Source: Nageia nagi (taxonomy: Eukaryota; Pinophyta). From it: a stretch of DNA of 64,000 nt. A program made the position numbers and the translations under genes. The first letter of the stretch is position 1, and every line of letters starts with the position of its first letter. The stretch is from contig JBITNC010000001.1 of assembly GCA_050084985.1 (NCBI GenBank), positions 211,172,001-211,236,000 on the forward strand, in the 5' to 3' direction. The notes beneath the pieces are model-generated. The model saw nothing but the letters and a program-made list of their open reading frames with translations, did not search any database and was not told where the DNA came from. Positions 34,226 through 46,429 of this stretch are shown piece after piece.

Positions 34226-35325
34226 ATTGGGTTAATTTATCTACATCTAATGACCTCTTACTAGTAAGAGGAGGCAATTTACTACATATAATACTTCCAC
34301 AACTGGAAGAGGTAAATGAATCACACTTAATTTGGAATGAACTTAAGGAAAATAAATCAGGGTTTTTGGATAGTACAAATCACATTAAATGGTTAATGAA
34401 TTGGGTGGATTCGGATACATTAAGTACTTTCACTTAACAAAGTATGCTCTCACTTTTGCGCTTCGAGTGATCTTAAGTGATCAGAAATAAGTTAAGTGAA
34501 AGAGGTAAAATTTATGCACATTTTATTTAGAAATTTACTTCACATTAACACTCTTGAAGAGGTCTGCCCTTACCACTCCATTGGAGGTTGAAGGGAGGTG
34601 ACCCTTGGAGGAGTAATTGAACCACATTTAATTAATTTATCTACACATAATACTTCCACAGCTAGAAGGGGTTAATGAACATCATTAAAAGGTTGGATAA
34701 TGAATCACATTATAATTAAAAAAGAACAACGGGGTTTATTAAGGTCAAAGATCCATCTTATAATAAACTTTTGATTGTATCACATTAAGACAAGATAAAT
34801 GAATGGACATGAATGTTGGGGAGGGTAGTATGCATAATTGCATCTTAATTATTTAAATTGCATTTCATAAGGCCTTAAAGGATATAATTGAACATTAACA
34901 AGTTGGATGTCACTACCAACCGTTAATTCTTATTTCTTTGTACCCCCCGACATAACACACTTGAAGCCATAGAGCTAGTCACACTTGGAGGTGATTACCA
35001 AGGTGACTCTCATTTAGGTAGGAGTCAAAAAAGGAGATTCTTATAGAACCAAGCCAAAAGCCATAGAAGCTTGTAAACATTGCTTAGAATTACCCAACCT
35101 ACCTTGTTCAACACTTGACTAGTCAAAACAAATTAGGAAAATTAAAAAGACTAAAAGTGAACAACTCATATCGTTCATTTAACTTAGATATTAAAAATAT
35201 GTGAAAAGATAATCACATCGTTAGAAGTAAATTTGCATGTAGGATGTTTGTGCATTAAATTATTTTCTCTAAAACATAATATAAAAGATAAAAATGAAGT
35301 TCTCTTTTTACGATGTTTGTTTATA
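34226..35325 (+). other. Untranslated leader of the Tat gypsy element
   Basis: No coding domain is recognised before the gag start at 35326. The open frame at 34156-34437 mainly reflects the leader repeats. Phrases such as ACTTCCACAACTGGAAGAGG recur near 34290 and 34655. Long leaders are usual for large Tat elements. Confidence 0.6.
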
Positions 35326-37800
35326 ATGGTTCAAACTAGAAGTATGGCCGCTAAGGAAATACAAGAATACCCATTTGAAATACAAGAAATAGATACAGAT
35401 AATATGGATTTGATAGAGTCTTCGGTTAGGAGGCCACCTCTTTTAGATGAATCAGATTCACGGATAGGTCGTTATGAAGGTAAAGATGAAGATTGGGATT
35501 ATGATCAATCTAAATTGCAAAGACAAGATATAGAGGATCATATTACTAAGTCTAGAATGCAAGTGTTAGATGAAGAGTTGATTGAAATTCATCGTCGTCT
35601 AGCCAATCATAGAGATGTTCCTAAGACATCTTCTAGTGTACCAGGAGATGTAGAAAAATGAGATCAAAGGCATCATAACTTAGAAATTGATGAGAATAGA
35701 TCTCAAGCTGGAACCATAGCAGTAGCAGAGACTGAACCATATAAAGTTATCTATGATAGAGTCATTCGTCAATTACCAGATGGTCGAATAGTCAGTTCTT
35801 TGGTTAGAAAAGAAGGACTTCCTCTTTCTCGTAAATCTCTCAAATTAGGAAAAAATGAAGTAGCAATACCAGCAAGTAATTTATCTCAAAAAGCCCCTTC
35901 AATAAAGCAAACGGAAAAATCTTACTCTTCAAAAGGGAGATTAGATAGAAGGACATCTAAATTTACAGTAGAAGAGATACCTTCTTTTGAAGAACTAAAA
36001 GAACGAAGATGATTATATACAACAAAAATAGGTCAAAGATTCACGAAAGTATATGCCGATGAGATTAAAAGGGCCACAGAGATGCAATATCTCCTAGAGG
36101 AAGAAAATAGAAGAAATAATGAAGTCCTTAAAATTCGAGAACAAGAAGAGAAATTAAAAGAAATGGAAGATAAACTTTTGAGGGATAAAAAGAAATTAAT
36201 AGAACAACAACAAATCAACAAAGAGAGAAGTTAATTCCTAGAACAAGAAAAGAAAAGACTTCACAAAGAGCATGAGATTCAACTGCATTTAAGAATATTA
36301 CAACTTGAAGAATTAGAAAAAGAAAAAATCAAAAGGGAGCAACACCTATGTATGGAGAAAGAAAAACAAAGACAATGGGAAGAATATCAAAGGATTAAAA
36401 ATTGGAAACCTGAAACTCTTGAAGGAATTCAAATACAAAGATATCGAGATCCTTATTTAGATAGACAAGAAGCAAGGGATAAAGAGGTAGACATTTTGTT
36501 ACAAAAGAAAAGGGATAAAGAAATAGAATTACAAAGGTTATATGATAAACAAAAGCAAGAATCTATTAAAATTTGGGTGGAACAAACTCAAAAAAAAATG
36601 AAACAACTTGATTACAAAGGAAGAGAGTTATACGGAAAAAGTATATACCAAGAACCTCCTAAAATCCCTAGTCTACGACATCAATCACCTCTTAAGATAT
36701 TGCCCCCACCACCATCAAAATTTCCTTCTGACTATGAGTCTCACATGTCAAGGTCAATCTTAGAAAAGGATCTGAATACTCAAAGGCATCATAGACATAC
36801 TCAAGGTCGAAGAACTGATAAGGAATTAGAAGACTTTTTGAAGGATTTCATGAATCGAGAGATGAATGTTCAAGGGCTTAAGAAGTTAAATTATAAGAAC
36901 ATTTGTAATGAGCCTATTCATCCAAGTGTTCTGAAAAAGAAATTACCTTATAGGTTTGAACTTCCTAAAATAGAACCATTTAAAGGAAGAGAAGATCCCA
37001 AGGAACACTTGAGAAAATTTGCATTTTCTAGTTATCAGATAGCCAAGGATGATTCATTGATGTTACGTATGTTCCCTATGATGCTTGCAGGTCAAGCTTT
37101 GGATTGGTATAATGGTTTACCTATGCATAGTTTATATACATTTGAACAATTGGCTGATCAATTTCTTGAGCACTTTAGAATCAATATTAAAGAAAAATCT
37201 TCCATTACGGATCTTACAAGATTACAACAATTTTCTGATGAAACCATACAAGATTACATCTCAAGATGGCAGGCTATACTTACTAGTATGCCTTATACAA
37301 TACCACAAGAAGAATTGGTTAAATTGTTTAGTCAAAGTTGTCTAAGACCAATAGTTAGTGTTCTCCAAATTCAACAACATAAGACTTTTGAAGAAGCTAT
37401 TGCACAGGCAGTAGTTATAGAAAGAGTTAAAATTTAAGATGGAGAACTAAAACTCAAGAAGAAGGAATACAAGAAAGGCAATCAACATGAGAATACTAGT
37501 AAACAACCACAAAGTAATCAAATAGCTATGATGAAAGATTCTGGTCAGGCTCCAAAAATCGAAGAGAATGTTGAACCTAAGCCTAAGAGAAATTTTACCC
37601 CATTATCAGAACCATTATCTGAGATACTTAAAAAATTATGTGATAATGGTATGATTACATTACTTGAAATAAAACCGGAGAATCCTAATGCTAAAGGGAA
37701 AAAATGGTATAGAGAGAATGAATTTTGTGCTTATCATAGACAAAAGGGACATAAGACAAATAGATGTCGAACTTTACAGCATAAAATTTAAGACTTGATA
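35326..37800 (+). pseudogene. gag: Tat gypsy gag (coiled coil, capsid, zinc knuckle)
   Basis: Structural part of the polyprotein. The frame opens MVQTRSMAAKEIQEYPFE at 35326, a typical gypsy gag start; 31 upstream in-frame codons have no such likeness. Parts in order: an acidic N-terminus; a long, highly charged Lys/Glu/Gln-rich stretch (about 36040-36600) with coiled-coil character; the capsid domain (about 36955-37340) with LPKIEPFKGREDPKEHL, QALDWYNGLP and ETIQDYISRWQ; and a zinc knuckle of the CX2HX4HX4C type (37726-37767, CAYHRQKGHKTNRC). Stops at 35659, 36010, 36232, 37435 and 37789 all lie in the same frame. No frameshift is needed. The protein would have packaged element RNA in cytoplasmic particles. 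Confidence 0.9.
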
Positions 37801-38136
37801 GATGGTGGGAAAATAGATGTGGATAATCCAGTTGTGCCTCTGAATCAAAATTTAGGTATATATCAAAATCCCTTGCCTTCACATCAGGCTAATAATGTGG
37901 CGATTATCCCTAATCAAATGAACTATACATGTAATGATAAGGATACACCATTTATAGGGACTATAGATGATTCAATACACATGATTGGTATAGCTACAAG
38001 AGCACAACAATATCAAGATAAGCAAAATAACCCACGAAAAAATCAATTGATATCAAATCCAAGTAATACACAACCTATACCTCCTCCACAACAACCTAAG
38101 GTTTTGATAAAGGGTGCCCTTCAATGACAATTAAAG

Positions 38137-38700
38137 ATGTCTCCAGTTAAGATGACTTTATTTGAGCTATTACAACAGTCTAGGAGTTATAGGGAAGCTA
38201 TGAATCAAATTCTACAAGAAATTCAAGTGGATATTAGTAACCCTGATAATTTTATTTCAATAATTGAAAGTTTGAAGATATCTCAACAACCTAGTATTAC
38301 CTTCTACGAACAAGAAAGATTAAAAAATGATGGACAAGGAGGTCTTGATCCACCTTTACATATAATGGGTAAAGTAGATGGGAAATTATTTAAAATAATT
38401 CTGATAGATGAAGGGTTAGCTATAAATATAATCTCAGAGGCTGCATATAAAAATTTGAATTTGTCAGATTCACTTATCTTAGCTCCTTCTTTACAAATTA
38501 GGGTGTTTAATGATGCAGTATGTTCAACTTTGGGATCAATCGTGCTACCGATTACAGTAGGGGCTAAGACCATGCAAACTTTATTACATATAATTGAAGG
38601 AAATATCATATAATATAACGTTCTTTTAGGATGTCCATGGATTAGAGAAATGCAATGTGTTCCATCAACTTACCATGGATGTTTAAAATACATCCACAAA
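38137..38700 (+). pseudogene. Tat gypsy aspartic protease
   Basis: Protease domain in the same frame as gag. A flap-side strand HIMGKVDGKLFKIILID leads into the active site at 38407-38415, which reads Asp-Glu-Gly. The family has D-S/T/G-G, so the middle residue is altered in a way that one G to A change (GGA to GAA) would explain. LLGCPWIREM (about 38625) is the conserved C-terminal segment. A stop at 38611 lies just before it. The enzyme would cleave the polyprotein after assembly; with an altered active site and a stop it is inactive. Confidence 0.82.
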
Positions 38701-39234
38701 GATAAAGTTCATTGTGTGTTTAGAGATCCAGACCCTTATTCGCATTGTAATTTAATTTTGGATCCAAGTAAAGTGACATTACCATCTCCTAACTTATCAA
38801 CCATATTGATGAACAAGAATACAAATCAATTTGAAGTCATAAAAGGAAAAAGTGATGCAGCTATACAGGATAGAGATGCTTGGGAAAGGGTTGCTAAGAC
38901 TTTAGACAAAAAATATGGAGCTTCTTCATCAAAACAAGTGAATACTACATCTGATAATGACTCATCTAGTGTATATCTGATGAAAGTTAAATTAATGGAT
39001 TTAGGGATGGGAGAATATGATGTAGATGATGTGGTATTTAATATACCATCATTACAAGAAGTGGGTAAAGCATCTGAATCACCTAGTGTGATTGGACAAA
39101 TAGTACCTTTAGGGGAAGTACCTAATCAGACCATGTTTATCTATGCCAGAATAGTAGATCCAGTGTCCACAATACCCAATCAAATCTATGAAGGAAGTTT
39201 CGATAATGATATGAAATATTTATCACCTTGTTCA

Positions 39235-39380
39235 AGAACTTTTGTCTTAAACTATTTTAACAAATGTAATTGGCAAGGACGAGGATTGGGTCAGTATGAG
39301 CAAGGTCCACAAGACATCATTGAATTACAATATCAATATCCCACTGATAAAAGGGGATTAGGTTATCAAAATGAATGTAA
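39235..39380 (+). pseudogene. G-patch domain in Tat polyprotein
   Basis: A glycine-patterned segment between protease and RT: WQGRGLGQYEQG (about 39270-39305), then DKRGLGY some 17 residues later (about 39345). This matches the G-patch pattern, a nucleic-acid-associated motif found C-terminal to protease in some retroelements. No stop interrupts the domain itself. The polyprotein stretches on both sides (38700-39235 and 39380-40070) are acidic and not recognised. Identification is by motif only. Confidence 0.65.
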
Positions 39381-40074
39381 AATTCTTGCTAAATTAGAAA
39401 ATTCAGAAGAAGAGAATTTGGATTATAGTGAAGAGATTTTAGAGAAAGAATCCATAGTACAAGAAAGTATTGGTATAAGAGAAGAACAATTAAGTGAAAT
39501 TGATGTCTTAGAAGGGTTCAAAGCACTTTTCATAAATAATACTTAATCACCCCGAAACCATTCATGCTCACCAAGTGATATACAAGAAAAAATAAATAGA
39601 AATGTTGAATCATCAATTAGTTCATGTTTCGATATACCATCAGTAAATATGGTTATAATAAAAGAGAATGATATTGAAGATCAAAATAGTGAACAAATAG
39701 ATGAAGCCAACAAAAATCATGATTTAATCACAATAATAGCCGATACTCCTACAGATGAAATAATTGCCGATTTTTCTCTTATATCATCCAATCCTTTGGT
39801 ACATGAATTCAAAAACATAGATTACATATTTGAGTCCTATAAAGATCAAGTATGCACGAATCAGCAAATTCAAGAATGTGATGAAGAATATAGCATTAAC
39901 GATAATGGTTGGATACTGGTACCGAATCAATTAGAAGAAGGATCGCATATGCTTACTGAAAAGGTCTTAGAAATAAATATCAGTAATGATCCTCAAAATC
40001 CCAAAATAATTCAATTAGGAGAAAATCTCATGAAAACTGAGCAAGAAGAGATTATAACTTTATTAAAAGAATGA

Positions 40075-41290
40075 GAAAAAGTATTTGCATGGTCATATGC
40101 GGACATGCCTGGAATAGACCCTAAACTAGTAGTGCATAATTTAGCCTTAAAGTCTGATGCTAAATCGGTTAAACAAAAATTACGTAAGATGCATCCTACT
40201 ATAGCATTAATGGTGAAAGAAGAACTTCAAAAATTATTAGAAGCTAAATTTATACAACCTATAAGATTATTTGGATTGGATATCTAACATGGTACCTATG
40301 AAAAAACCAAGTGGAAAAATATGAATATGCACAAATTTCCATGATCTTAACAAAGCTTATCCCAAAGATGATTTTCCTCTACCTAACATTGATAGCTTGG
40401 TAGATTCGACAGCAGGACATGATATGCTATCATTAATGGATGGCTTTTCCAGTTATAATCAAATAAAAATAGCTCCTAAAGATCAACATAAAATAGCTTT
40501 TATAACTCTGTGGGGAATCTTTTGTTATAAAGTTATGGCTTTTGGATTAAAGAATGCTGGGGCAACTTATCAAAGGGCTATGACTTATATATTCCATGAT
40601 TATATGCACGACATAGTAGAAGATTATGTTGATGATTTGTTGGTTAGATCCAAACATTGAATAGAGCATGGAAAAGACCTAATTAAAGTCTTGGATAGAT
40701 TATTAGAACATAAAGTAAGATTAAATCCAAAAAAGTGTGTTTTTGGTGTAACTTCGAGAAAACTACTAGGATTTATTGTGTCTCAATGAGGAATTGAAAT
40801 AGATCCTAATAAAGTGAAGGCGGTTGTAGATATGCCACCTCCTACAAATATTAAATAATTACAGAGTTTACAGGGTAAGTTACAAGCCATCAGGAGGTTT
40901 ATAGCTCAACTTTCGGATAAATGCAAACCGTTTACAAAACTATTAAAAAAGGGAATAGAATATCATTGGGGTAGAGAGCAACAAGATGCCTTCGAGGAAA
41001 TTAAAAGATATTTATTATCTCCTCCTGTGTTAAGTCCACCTAGAAAAGATGTACCCTTTTTGTTATACGTTTTTGCTACTAAAACTGCCTTAGGAACAAT
41101 GCTTGCTTAGAAGAATGAGTATAATAAAGAGCAAGCTATATATTACTTGAGTAGAACACTTGTGAGTTATGAGATTAAATACATATATTTGGAAAAATTA
41201 TGTCTTGCTATCATTTTCACTACTAAAAAGCTCTGACATTACATGCTTAATCATACAACGTATGTCGTCTCTAAAGTGGACCCATTGAAA
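40075..41290 (+). pseudogene. Tat gypsy reverse transcriptase and RNase H
   Basis: RT entry at EKVFAWSYADMPGIDP (about 40075) in the gag frame. A one-base frameshift near 40265-40275 moves the rest into the next frame just before DWISNMVP. Catalytic regions then follow: FHDLNKAYPKDDFPLPNID, LMDGFSSYNQI, FGLKNAGATYQRAM, and an intact YVDDLLVRS (about 40628-40655). The connection includes LLGFIVSQ and LQSLQGKLQAIRRFI. RNase H follows at about 41030-41280 with FLLYVFATKTALGTML and IYYLSRTL. Stops occur at about 40322, 40658, 40788, 40857, 41108 and 41234. Each can be derived from an Arg, Gln or Trp codon by one transition. Confidence 0.92.
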
Positions 41291-41499
41291 TATATGATGA
41301 ATAAAACCTATCAAAATTCAAGAACTGCAAAATGGATAATGCACCTAACTAAATTTGATTTGCATTTTATCGGACAAAAATCAATAAAAGGACAAGTAAT
41401 TGCTGACTATCTTGCTGATGCTCCATTACAAGATAATAAACCACTTGTCATTGAATTACCCGATGATGGGATATTTCAACTAGATGAAATTGAAATACC

Positions 41500-41920
41500 T
41501 ATAGAACCCGAAGATGAGTGGGATATGACAATATACTTTGATGGTTCTCGATGTGAACAAGGTGGTGGAGCAGGTGTTGTATTTATAACACCGCAAGGAA
41601 TCCCTATACCGTATTCATTTAAACTTAAATTTCCTTGTACTAATAATAATGCAGAATACGAAGCCTTGATATTAGCATTGAAAACCACTATTAAATTAAA
41701 ACTCAAAATAATTAAGATTATTGGAGGTTCTTTACTCATCGTAAATCAAGTGAAAGGAATCTACCAATGTAGAGAACCTTTACTTCAAAAGTATAAAGTG
41801 TTAGTTGAGGAATTATTAAAATCTTTTGATCAATTTAGTATAGAAGCGGCACCGAGATCATCTAATAGATTCGTAGATGCTATGGCTTCTATTGGATCTC
41901 TTATCCTAGAGGATACTAAA
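41500..41920 (+). pseudogene. Second, archaeal-type RNase H (aRH)
   Basis: This additional RNase H domain is the hallmark of the Tat lineage. MTIYFDGSRCEQGGGAGVVF (about 41527-41586) holds the first catalytic Asp and NNNAEYEALILAL the Glu. In the third motif, IIGGSLLIVNQV, the usual Gly-Asp-Ser is Gly-Gly-Ser: the catalytic Asp codon at 41726-41728 reads GGT where GAT is expected. RSSNRFVDAMASIGSL keeps the final Asp. The domain lies in the long open stretch 41243-42097 without stops. The role of aRH in the cycle is not settled; the missing Asp suggests this copy is catalytically dead. Confidence 0.88.
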
Positions 41921-42097
41921 AAATCTTCAATTCAAGTTGAAATAATTCAATTGTCTCAATCATCATTACAACAAGAAGATGAAGAACAAGGTGTATTAAA
42001 TATTGACATAACAGATAAAGATAATTGGTACCAGGAATTGATAGATTTTTTAAAATTTGGAACTCTTCCTATAAACCTTAATAAATCATCACGATGA

Positions 42098-43285
42098 GCA
42101 TTTAAAATTAAAGCAGCCAAATATTGTTTGATAGGAGATATCTTGCATCGATGAAATTTTAATGGTATATTACTTAGATGTCTCGAATGGAATGATAGTA
42201 AAAAAGCTATGTCCTCCACCCATGATGGAGTATGTGGAGGATATTTTAATGGCATTGCACTTGTAAAGCAATTAATACGGATGGGATATTGTTGGCCTAC
42301 TATGGAAAAGGATTGTTGTGAATATGTTAAAAAGTGCTTTAAATGTCAACAATATTCTCATTTATTTTCACAACCGTCTCAGGAGCTACATCCTATACAA
42401 TCACTTTGGCCATTCTCTAAATGGGCCTTAGATTTAATAGGACAAATTACACCTACATCTTCTGGTGGGCACAAGTTCATTATTATAGCAACTAAATATT
42501 TTACTAAATGGGTAGAGGCTATTCCTATGACTTCCGCTACTGGTGCACGAATCACTGAGTTTATAGAAAATTATATTATATGTAGATTCGGTATACCGAA
42601 CTAATTAATTATGGATAATGGAAAGAATTTTAAAAATAAGGATGTAAAATGTATATGTGACAAGTATAAAATTAAACAAAGTTTTGCCACTCCTTATTAT
42701 CCACAAGGTAATGGACAGGCAGAAGCTACTAACAAAACTATTCGGAACATCTTAGCAAAAATAGTAAATGATTCTCATAAAGATTGGCATATGCAAATAT
42801 CGAAAGCCTTATGGGCTTATCGTACTAGTGTATGCACTCCCATTGGGGCAACGCCATTCTCTTTAGTTTATGGAACAGAAGCCATCCTACCCATAGAGCT
42901 TGAGATACCATCTCTTAGAGTAAATCTAAGTGAGCAAAATGCTGATGAGGAAGCAAGACAAACTTGCTTAGACCAGTTATTACTTTTAGATGAAAAACAT
43001 ATTAATGCTTTAGAGCACATGTGTGTTTATCAGAGGAGGATAAAACAAGCTTTTGATAAAAGAGCATTAATTCGTGAATTCAAAGTAGGTGATTTGGTCT
43101 TAAAAGAAAATCAACAAACTTCACGACTAGAACGATAGCTTAGAGACAAGTTTGCTCCAAATTAGTTAGGACCATACATCATTAAGAAAAAATTTGGTAA
43201 GGGAACTTATCATTTATCAGATTTAGAAGGAAATGAAGAGCGTGAACCTATAAATATCATGCATCTTCGACCCTTCTATACATAA
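42098..43285 (+). pseudogene. Tat gypsy integrase
   Basis: The N-terminal zinc-binding domain has a His at 42221, Tyr in place of the second His (42242-42244, TAT where CAT is expected) and the CFKC cysteines (about 42340). The catalytic core has ALDLIGQI (first Asp), IMDNGKNF (second Asp, about 42612) and GQAEATNKTI (Glu, about 42718), so the DDE triad is present. The C-terminal part runs FKVGDLVLKE to MHLRPFYT, ending at a natural TAA at 43283-43285. Stops at about 42095, 42152, 42601, 43136 and 43163 interrupt it. No chromodomain is seen, as expected for Tat. Confidence 0.92.
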
Positions 43286-43396
43286 AAAAGGGAAAAGTGT
43301 ATATTAGTTTTCTTTTGTTTCATTTTATTATTAATTAAAACAATAAATAAATAAAAATATTAATATTTGTCAAATGTTAATGATTAAAATAGAAAG

Positions 43397-44560
43397 ATGA
43401 ATCTGGTAAAGAAATCTACTGAAGGTAGCTTCATGCAACCACAAGTACGATTTCCATCGCCTAGATATCCAGGTGACTTCGCGTTAACATATTCGAAACA
43501 TAACTTTGATATGGATCTCTTGAATTATTTATGGTTGACTATTGATGAGCAATATGAAAGAACATATAATATGTTTTGTGGTAGGATTACTGGTTGGGAA
43601 GTCACCTTCTTTGGATATGAAGCCTATATTAATTTAGGCCCGCAAATTTATTTCGCACATATGGAATGAATATCACATGAAATAATGGCCTTTTGTCTAC
43701 AATGGCCTTATGGAAGGTCGAGTATCAACATAAGGTGCCAATTAACAAAGCCTTCACTCCTTTTAGCTAGGATGAACTGTGTTGAACAATTAACTAAAAA
43801 CCTAGAATGGATGGATGAACTTTTACCTTATTTACCTCATAAAAGGGTGACTTATGAATTTTCAAATGCTTTTGTGGCCTTCCCTCCTAGAACACCACAA
43901 TAACACTATAGGCAAATCAACAGATTCTCTCACACACAAATGTGACCCATAATTAGAAAATGAAAGTTGGAAGAAAGATGAGCCTACCGTATTACTGAAC
44001 TTGCAATGATAAATCAAATAAATATTAGAAATAAGATTATCAAAAAACTATCAAAAGGACATAGAGTACAAAATAATGGAAATTATCTTCTTGGGTTCGA
44101 AAATAGGTATGATAGAGATCTATTTATGAAAGTCATTCGTAACGTTCCTACTCCTTTATATTCAAACATCTTTTCCATGCCTATTGAAATTCAACAACAA
44201 CTAGCCCTAACATTTTATGATATACATGAATCTTACAGTTGGGAGGTCAAAATAAATAAATCTCAAGTTATTATTTATATCGATGCATTTGAACTATGGT
44301 GTTCTCCTAAATTGAAATATGACTTAATGATATATTTCTATCTCCTATGGCCAATAGAAAAGCCTAAAATCATAATTGATTGTACTTACAACCGAACTTT
44401 GAGATATCAAGAACAAATCATCTTAATCACCCAAACCGTGACTTCCAAACACTTAGACTATTGTGTTCCCGAGATTTTTCATAATCAAGTGATATTAGAT
44501 TTTAGTTTTTTGTTTAGTTCAACATATTGCTCATTTAATCCTTCGACGGTTCAGACTTGA
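43397..44560 (+). pseudogene. Extra sense frame downstream of integrase, unknown function
   Basis: A single frame of about 388 codons begins MNLVKKSTEGSFMQPQVRF at 43397, 111 bases after pol, and ends at 44560. Its three open parts (43397-43669, 43685-43903, 44006-44560) are all in one frame and are separated only by stop codons, four of them TGA. Composition is protein-like, with aromatic-rich phrases such as YLWLTIDEQYERTYNMF and LWCSPKLKYDLMIYFYLLW. I recognise no domain. No signal peptide is evident. One hydrophobic stretch (LKYDLMIYFYLLWPI) is too short and broken to call a membrane anchor, so an envelope role is not supported. The uniform frame suggests a gene that was once selected. 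Confidence 0.55.
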
Positions 44561-45530
44561 TTTGAACGCGCCCTGAATAGATTCCCGAGAAAAGCTATAA
44601 AACCCTAAAAAAAAAAAATAGAAAAATTACAAAATCCTAAAAATTTGAAAAAATATAAAATACATAAAAATTATAAAATTATAAAATCTACCTAGATGGA
44701 AACATCTAGAGGTTACTTGGCAATAGGGTGCCCTGCCCTTGTATGATGTGAGTATATGTTGTATGTCATTGTAAAAGTGGTTATCCCGTAAATGTGTAAT
44801 GTGTGAAAAGGTCATTTTAGAATAATCTCCTCGTTATCACCACATTCACTTTATCTTTTCTTTTGTAAAGAGATGATATACCTTAGATGATAGAAAAACA
44901 TAAAGTTTATGTTTGAGGGAAAATCCATAAACTCCAAACACTTATAACATTAAAAAAATTTTCGAAGAGAATTTGAATGAAATCATTCTAAGAGACATTA
45001 AGAGTGAGAGTTATGTGTCTATCCTATTATTCGCTCCATATCGAACCCAAGAATCGTTTGATAGTAAAAAAAAAAAAAAAGAAAGAGAAAAAGTGCTACA
45101 AAGATTCTTGGGTTATATCGAGATCAAGGGGTTAATCCTCATTGGGGCTATGGACGCCTATCTGGTAATGGGGTATACCTTATGAGTGGCGATATGTCCA
45201 TTTTGGTTAGCGACCTTCTTTCCTATGGACCTCTATACATTTCATATGGATAGACTAGCTTATTAATGTCTCTAGGATACTTCATCTCAAATGATCTAAG
45301 AAGGGAAATGAACCTCACTGCACACACTAGAGTTTTTAGATTCTCTTATCAACATATAACAATATTGTTTGATATCATCTTGGGTTATTAGATCTGGAAA
45401 TAAAGAAAGATAAGGTAGATGTTGTAATAACTTGGTCGTTAAGCTAAAATCACCTAATCTGTTGTCATAAGTTGCATATTGTTTGTGTCTGAAACCACTT
45501 GTGTTGTTTTGTTAAATCATTCAAGATTAT
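44561..45530 (+). other. Non-coding 3' region of Tat element with a small hairpin
   Basis: No gene is recognised. A perfect 12-base inverted repeat, AACCCAAGAATC (45044-45055) and GATTCTTGGGTT (45103-45114), encloses an A-rich tract. The short open frame at 44973-45185 spans this hairpin and the poly-A run and looks like chance. Confidence 0.5.
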
Positions 45531-45946
45531 CATTACCTTTGAACATTATTAAAATTGCTTTTCTTTGGAAAGGATAAGAATGATTATTTATTGTTCCCCT
45601 GACCAAGATAAAGTTAATGTTCATATGCATCCATTAGGTCACTAGTGTGTCATGTCGATTCATTTTACCATCATCCATTACCTTTGAACATTATTAAAAT
45701 TGCTTTTCTTTGGAAAGGATAAGAATGATTATTTATTGTTCCCCTGACCAAGATAAAGTTAATGTTCATATGCATCCATTAGGTCACTAGTGTGTCATGT
45801 CGATTCATTTTACTATCATCCATTACCTTTGAACATTATTAAAATTGCTTTTCTTTGGAAAGGATAAGAATGATTACTTATTGTTCCCCTGACCAAGATA
45901 AAGTTAATGTTCATATGTACCCATAAGTCATTAGTTTGTCATGTCG
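45531..45946 (+). repeat. Tandem repeat, 145-bp unit, 2.9 copies
   Basis: CATTACCTTTGAACATT begins at 45531, 45676 and 45821. The first two units are nearly identical; the third has a few changes and is slightly truncated. It lies between the extra sense frame and the end of the antisense PMD frame. Confidence 0.92.
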
Positions 45947-46429
45947 TTATGTCTATTGTAAAATTGCCAAGTGCAAAAAATGATGCATCTGATTCCGCAA
46001 AAATATAATAAAATTATGTCCTTAAATAACTTATCTTAGATTCATTTGTTCACTCATACCTATTATTAAACTACTTTTAAGGATCGATAACATCATTGAA
46101 TTAATTTGTTGACATATATTTTATCATCATAAATTATAAAAAGATAGCCTCAAAATCATACATCATACATTTTGAGATTACATCTATCATTAACATCCAT
46201 GCATCATCAAGTAATTAAAAGATGATTATGAGCTACCTAACATCACATTATACCCATCCACATATAAAATGAAAATCATCATAACATCATATGTCACAAC
46301 AATGAATATCAAAGGTCCATCCATACATCATAACAGTCTAGCAAACGGTCATCCTAACATCATCATCATCAGATAAAACTGCATGGGTACAATAAGCATA
46401 TAGAAACATAACATCATAAGAATATCCTC
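45947..46429. other. Non-coding spacer, CATCAT-rich
   Basis: No frame is recognised. CATCA and ATCATC words are frequent (about 46100-46380). It separates the 145-bp repeats from the 3' end of the antisense gene. Confidence 0.5.

Noticed and set aside
34156-34437. 93-codon frame in the Tat leader
   Set aside because: It overlaps the 130-bp leader duplication, lacks motifs and lies well before the gag start.
43397-44560. Extra sense frame considered as an envelope-like gene
   Set aside because: No signal peptide, no clear membrane anchor and no known envelope motif are visible.
44973-45185. 70-codon sense frame after the extra sense frame of the Tat element
   Set aside because: It is in the non-coding region, spans an A run and a 12-base inverted repeat, and has no partner motifs.
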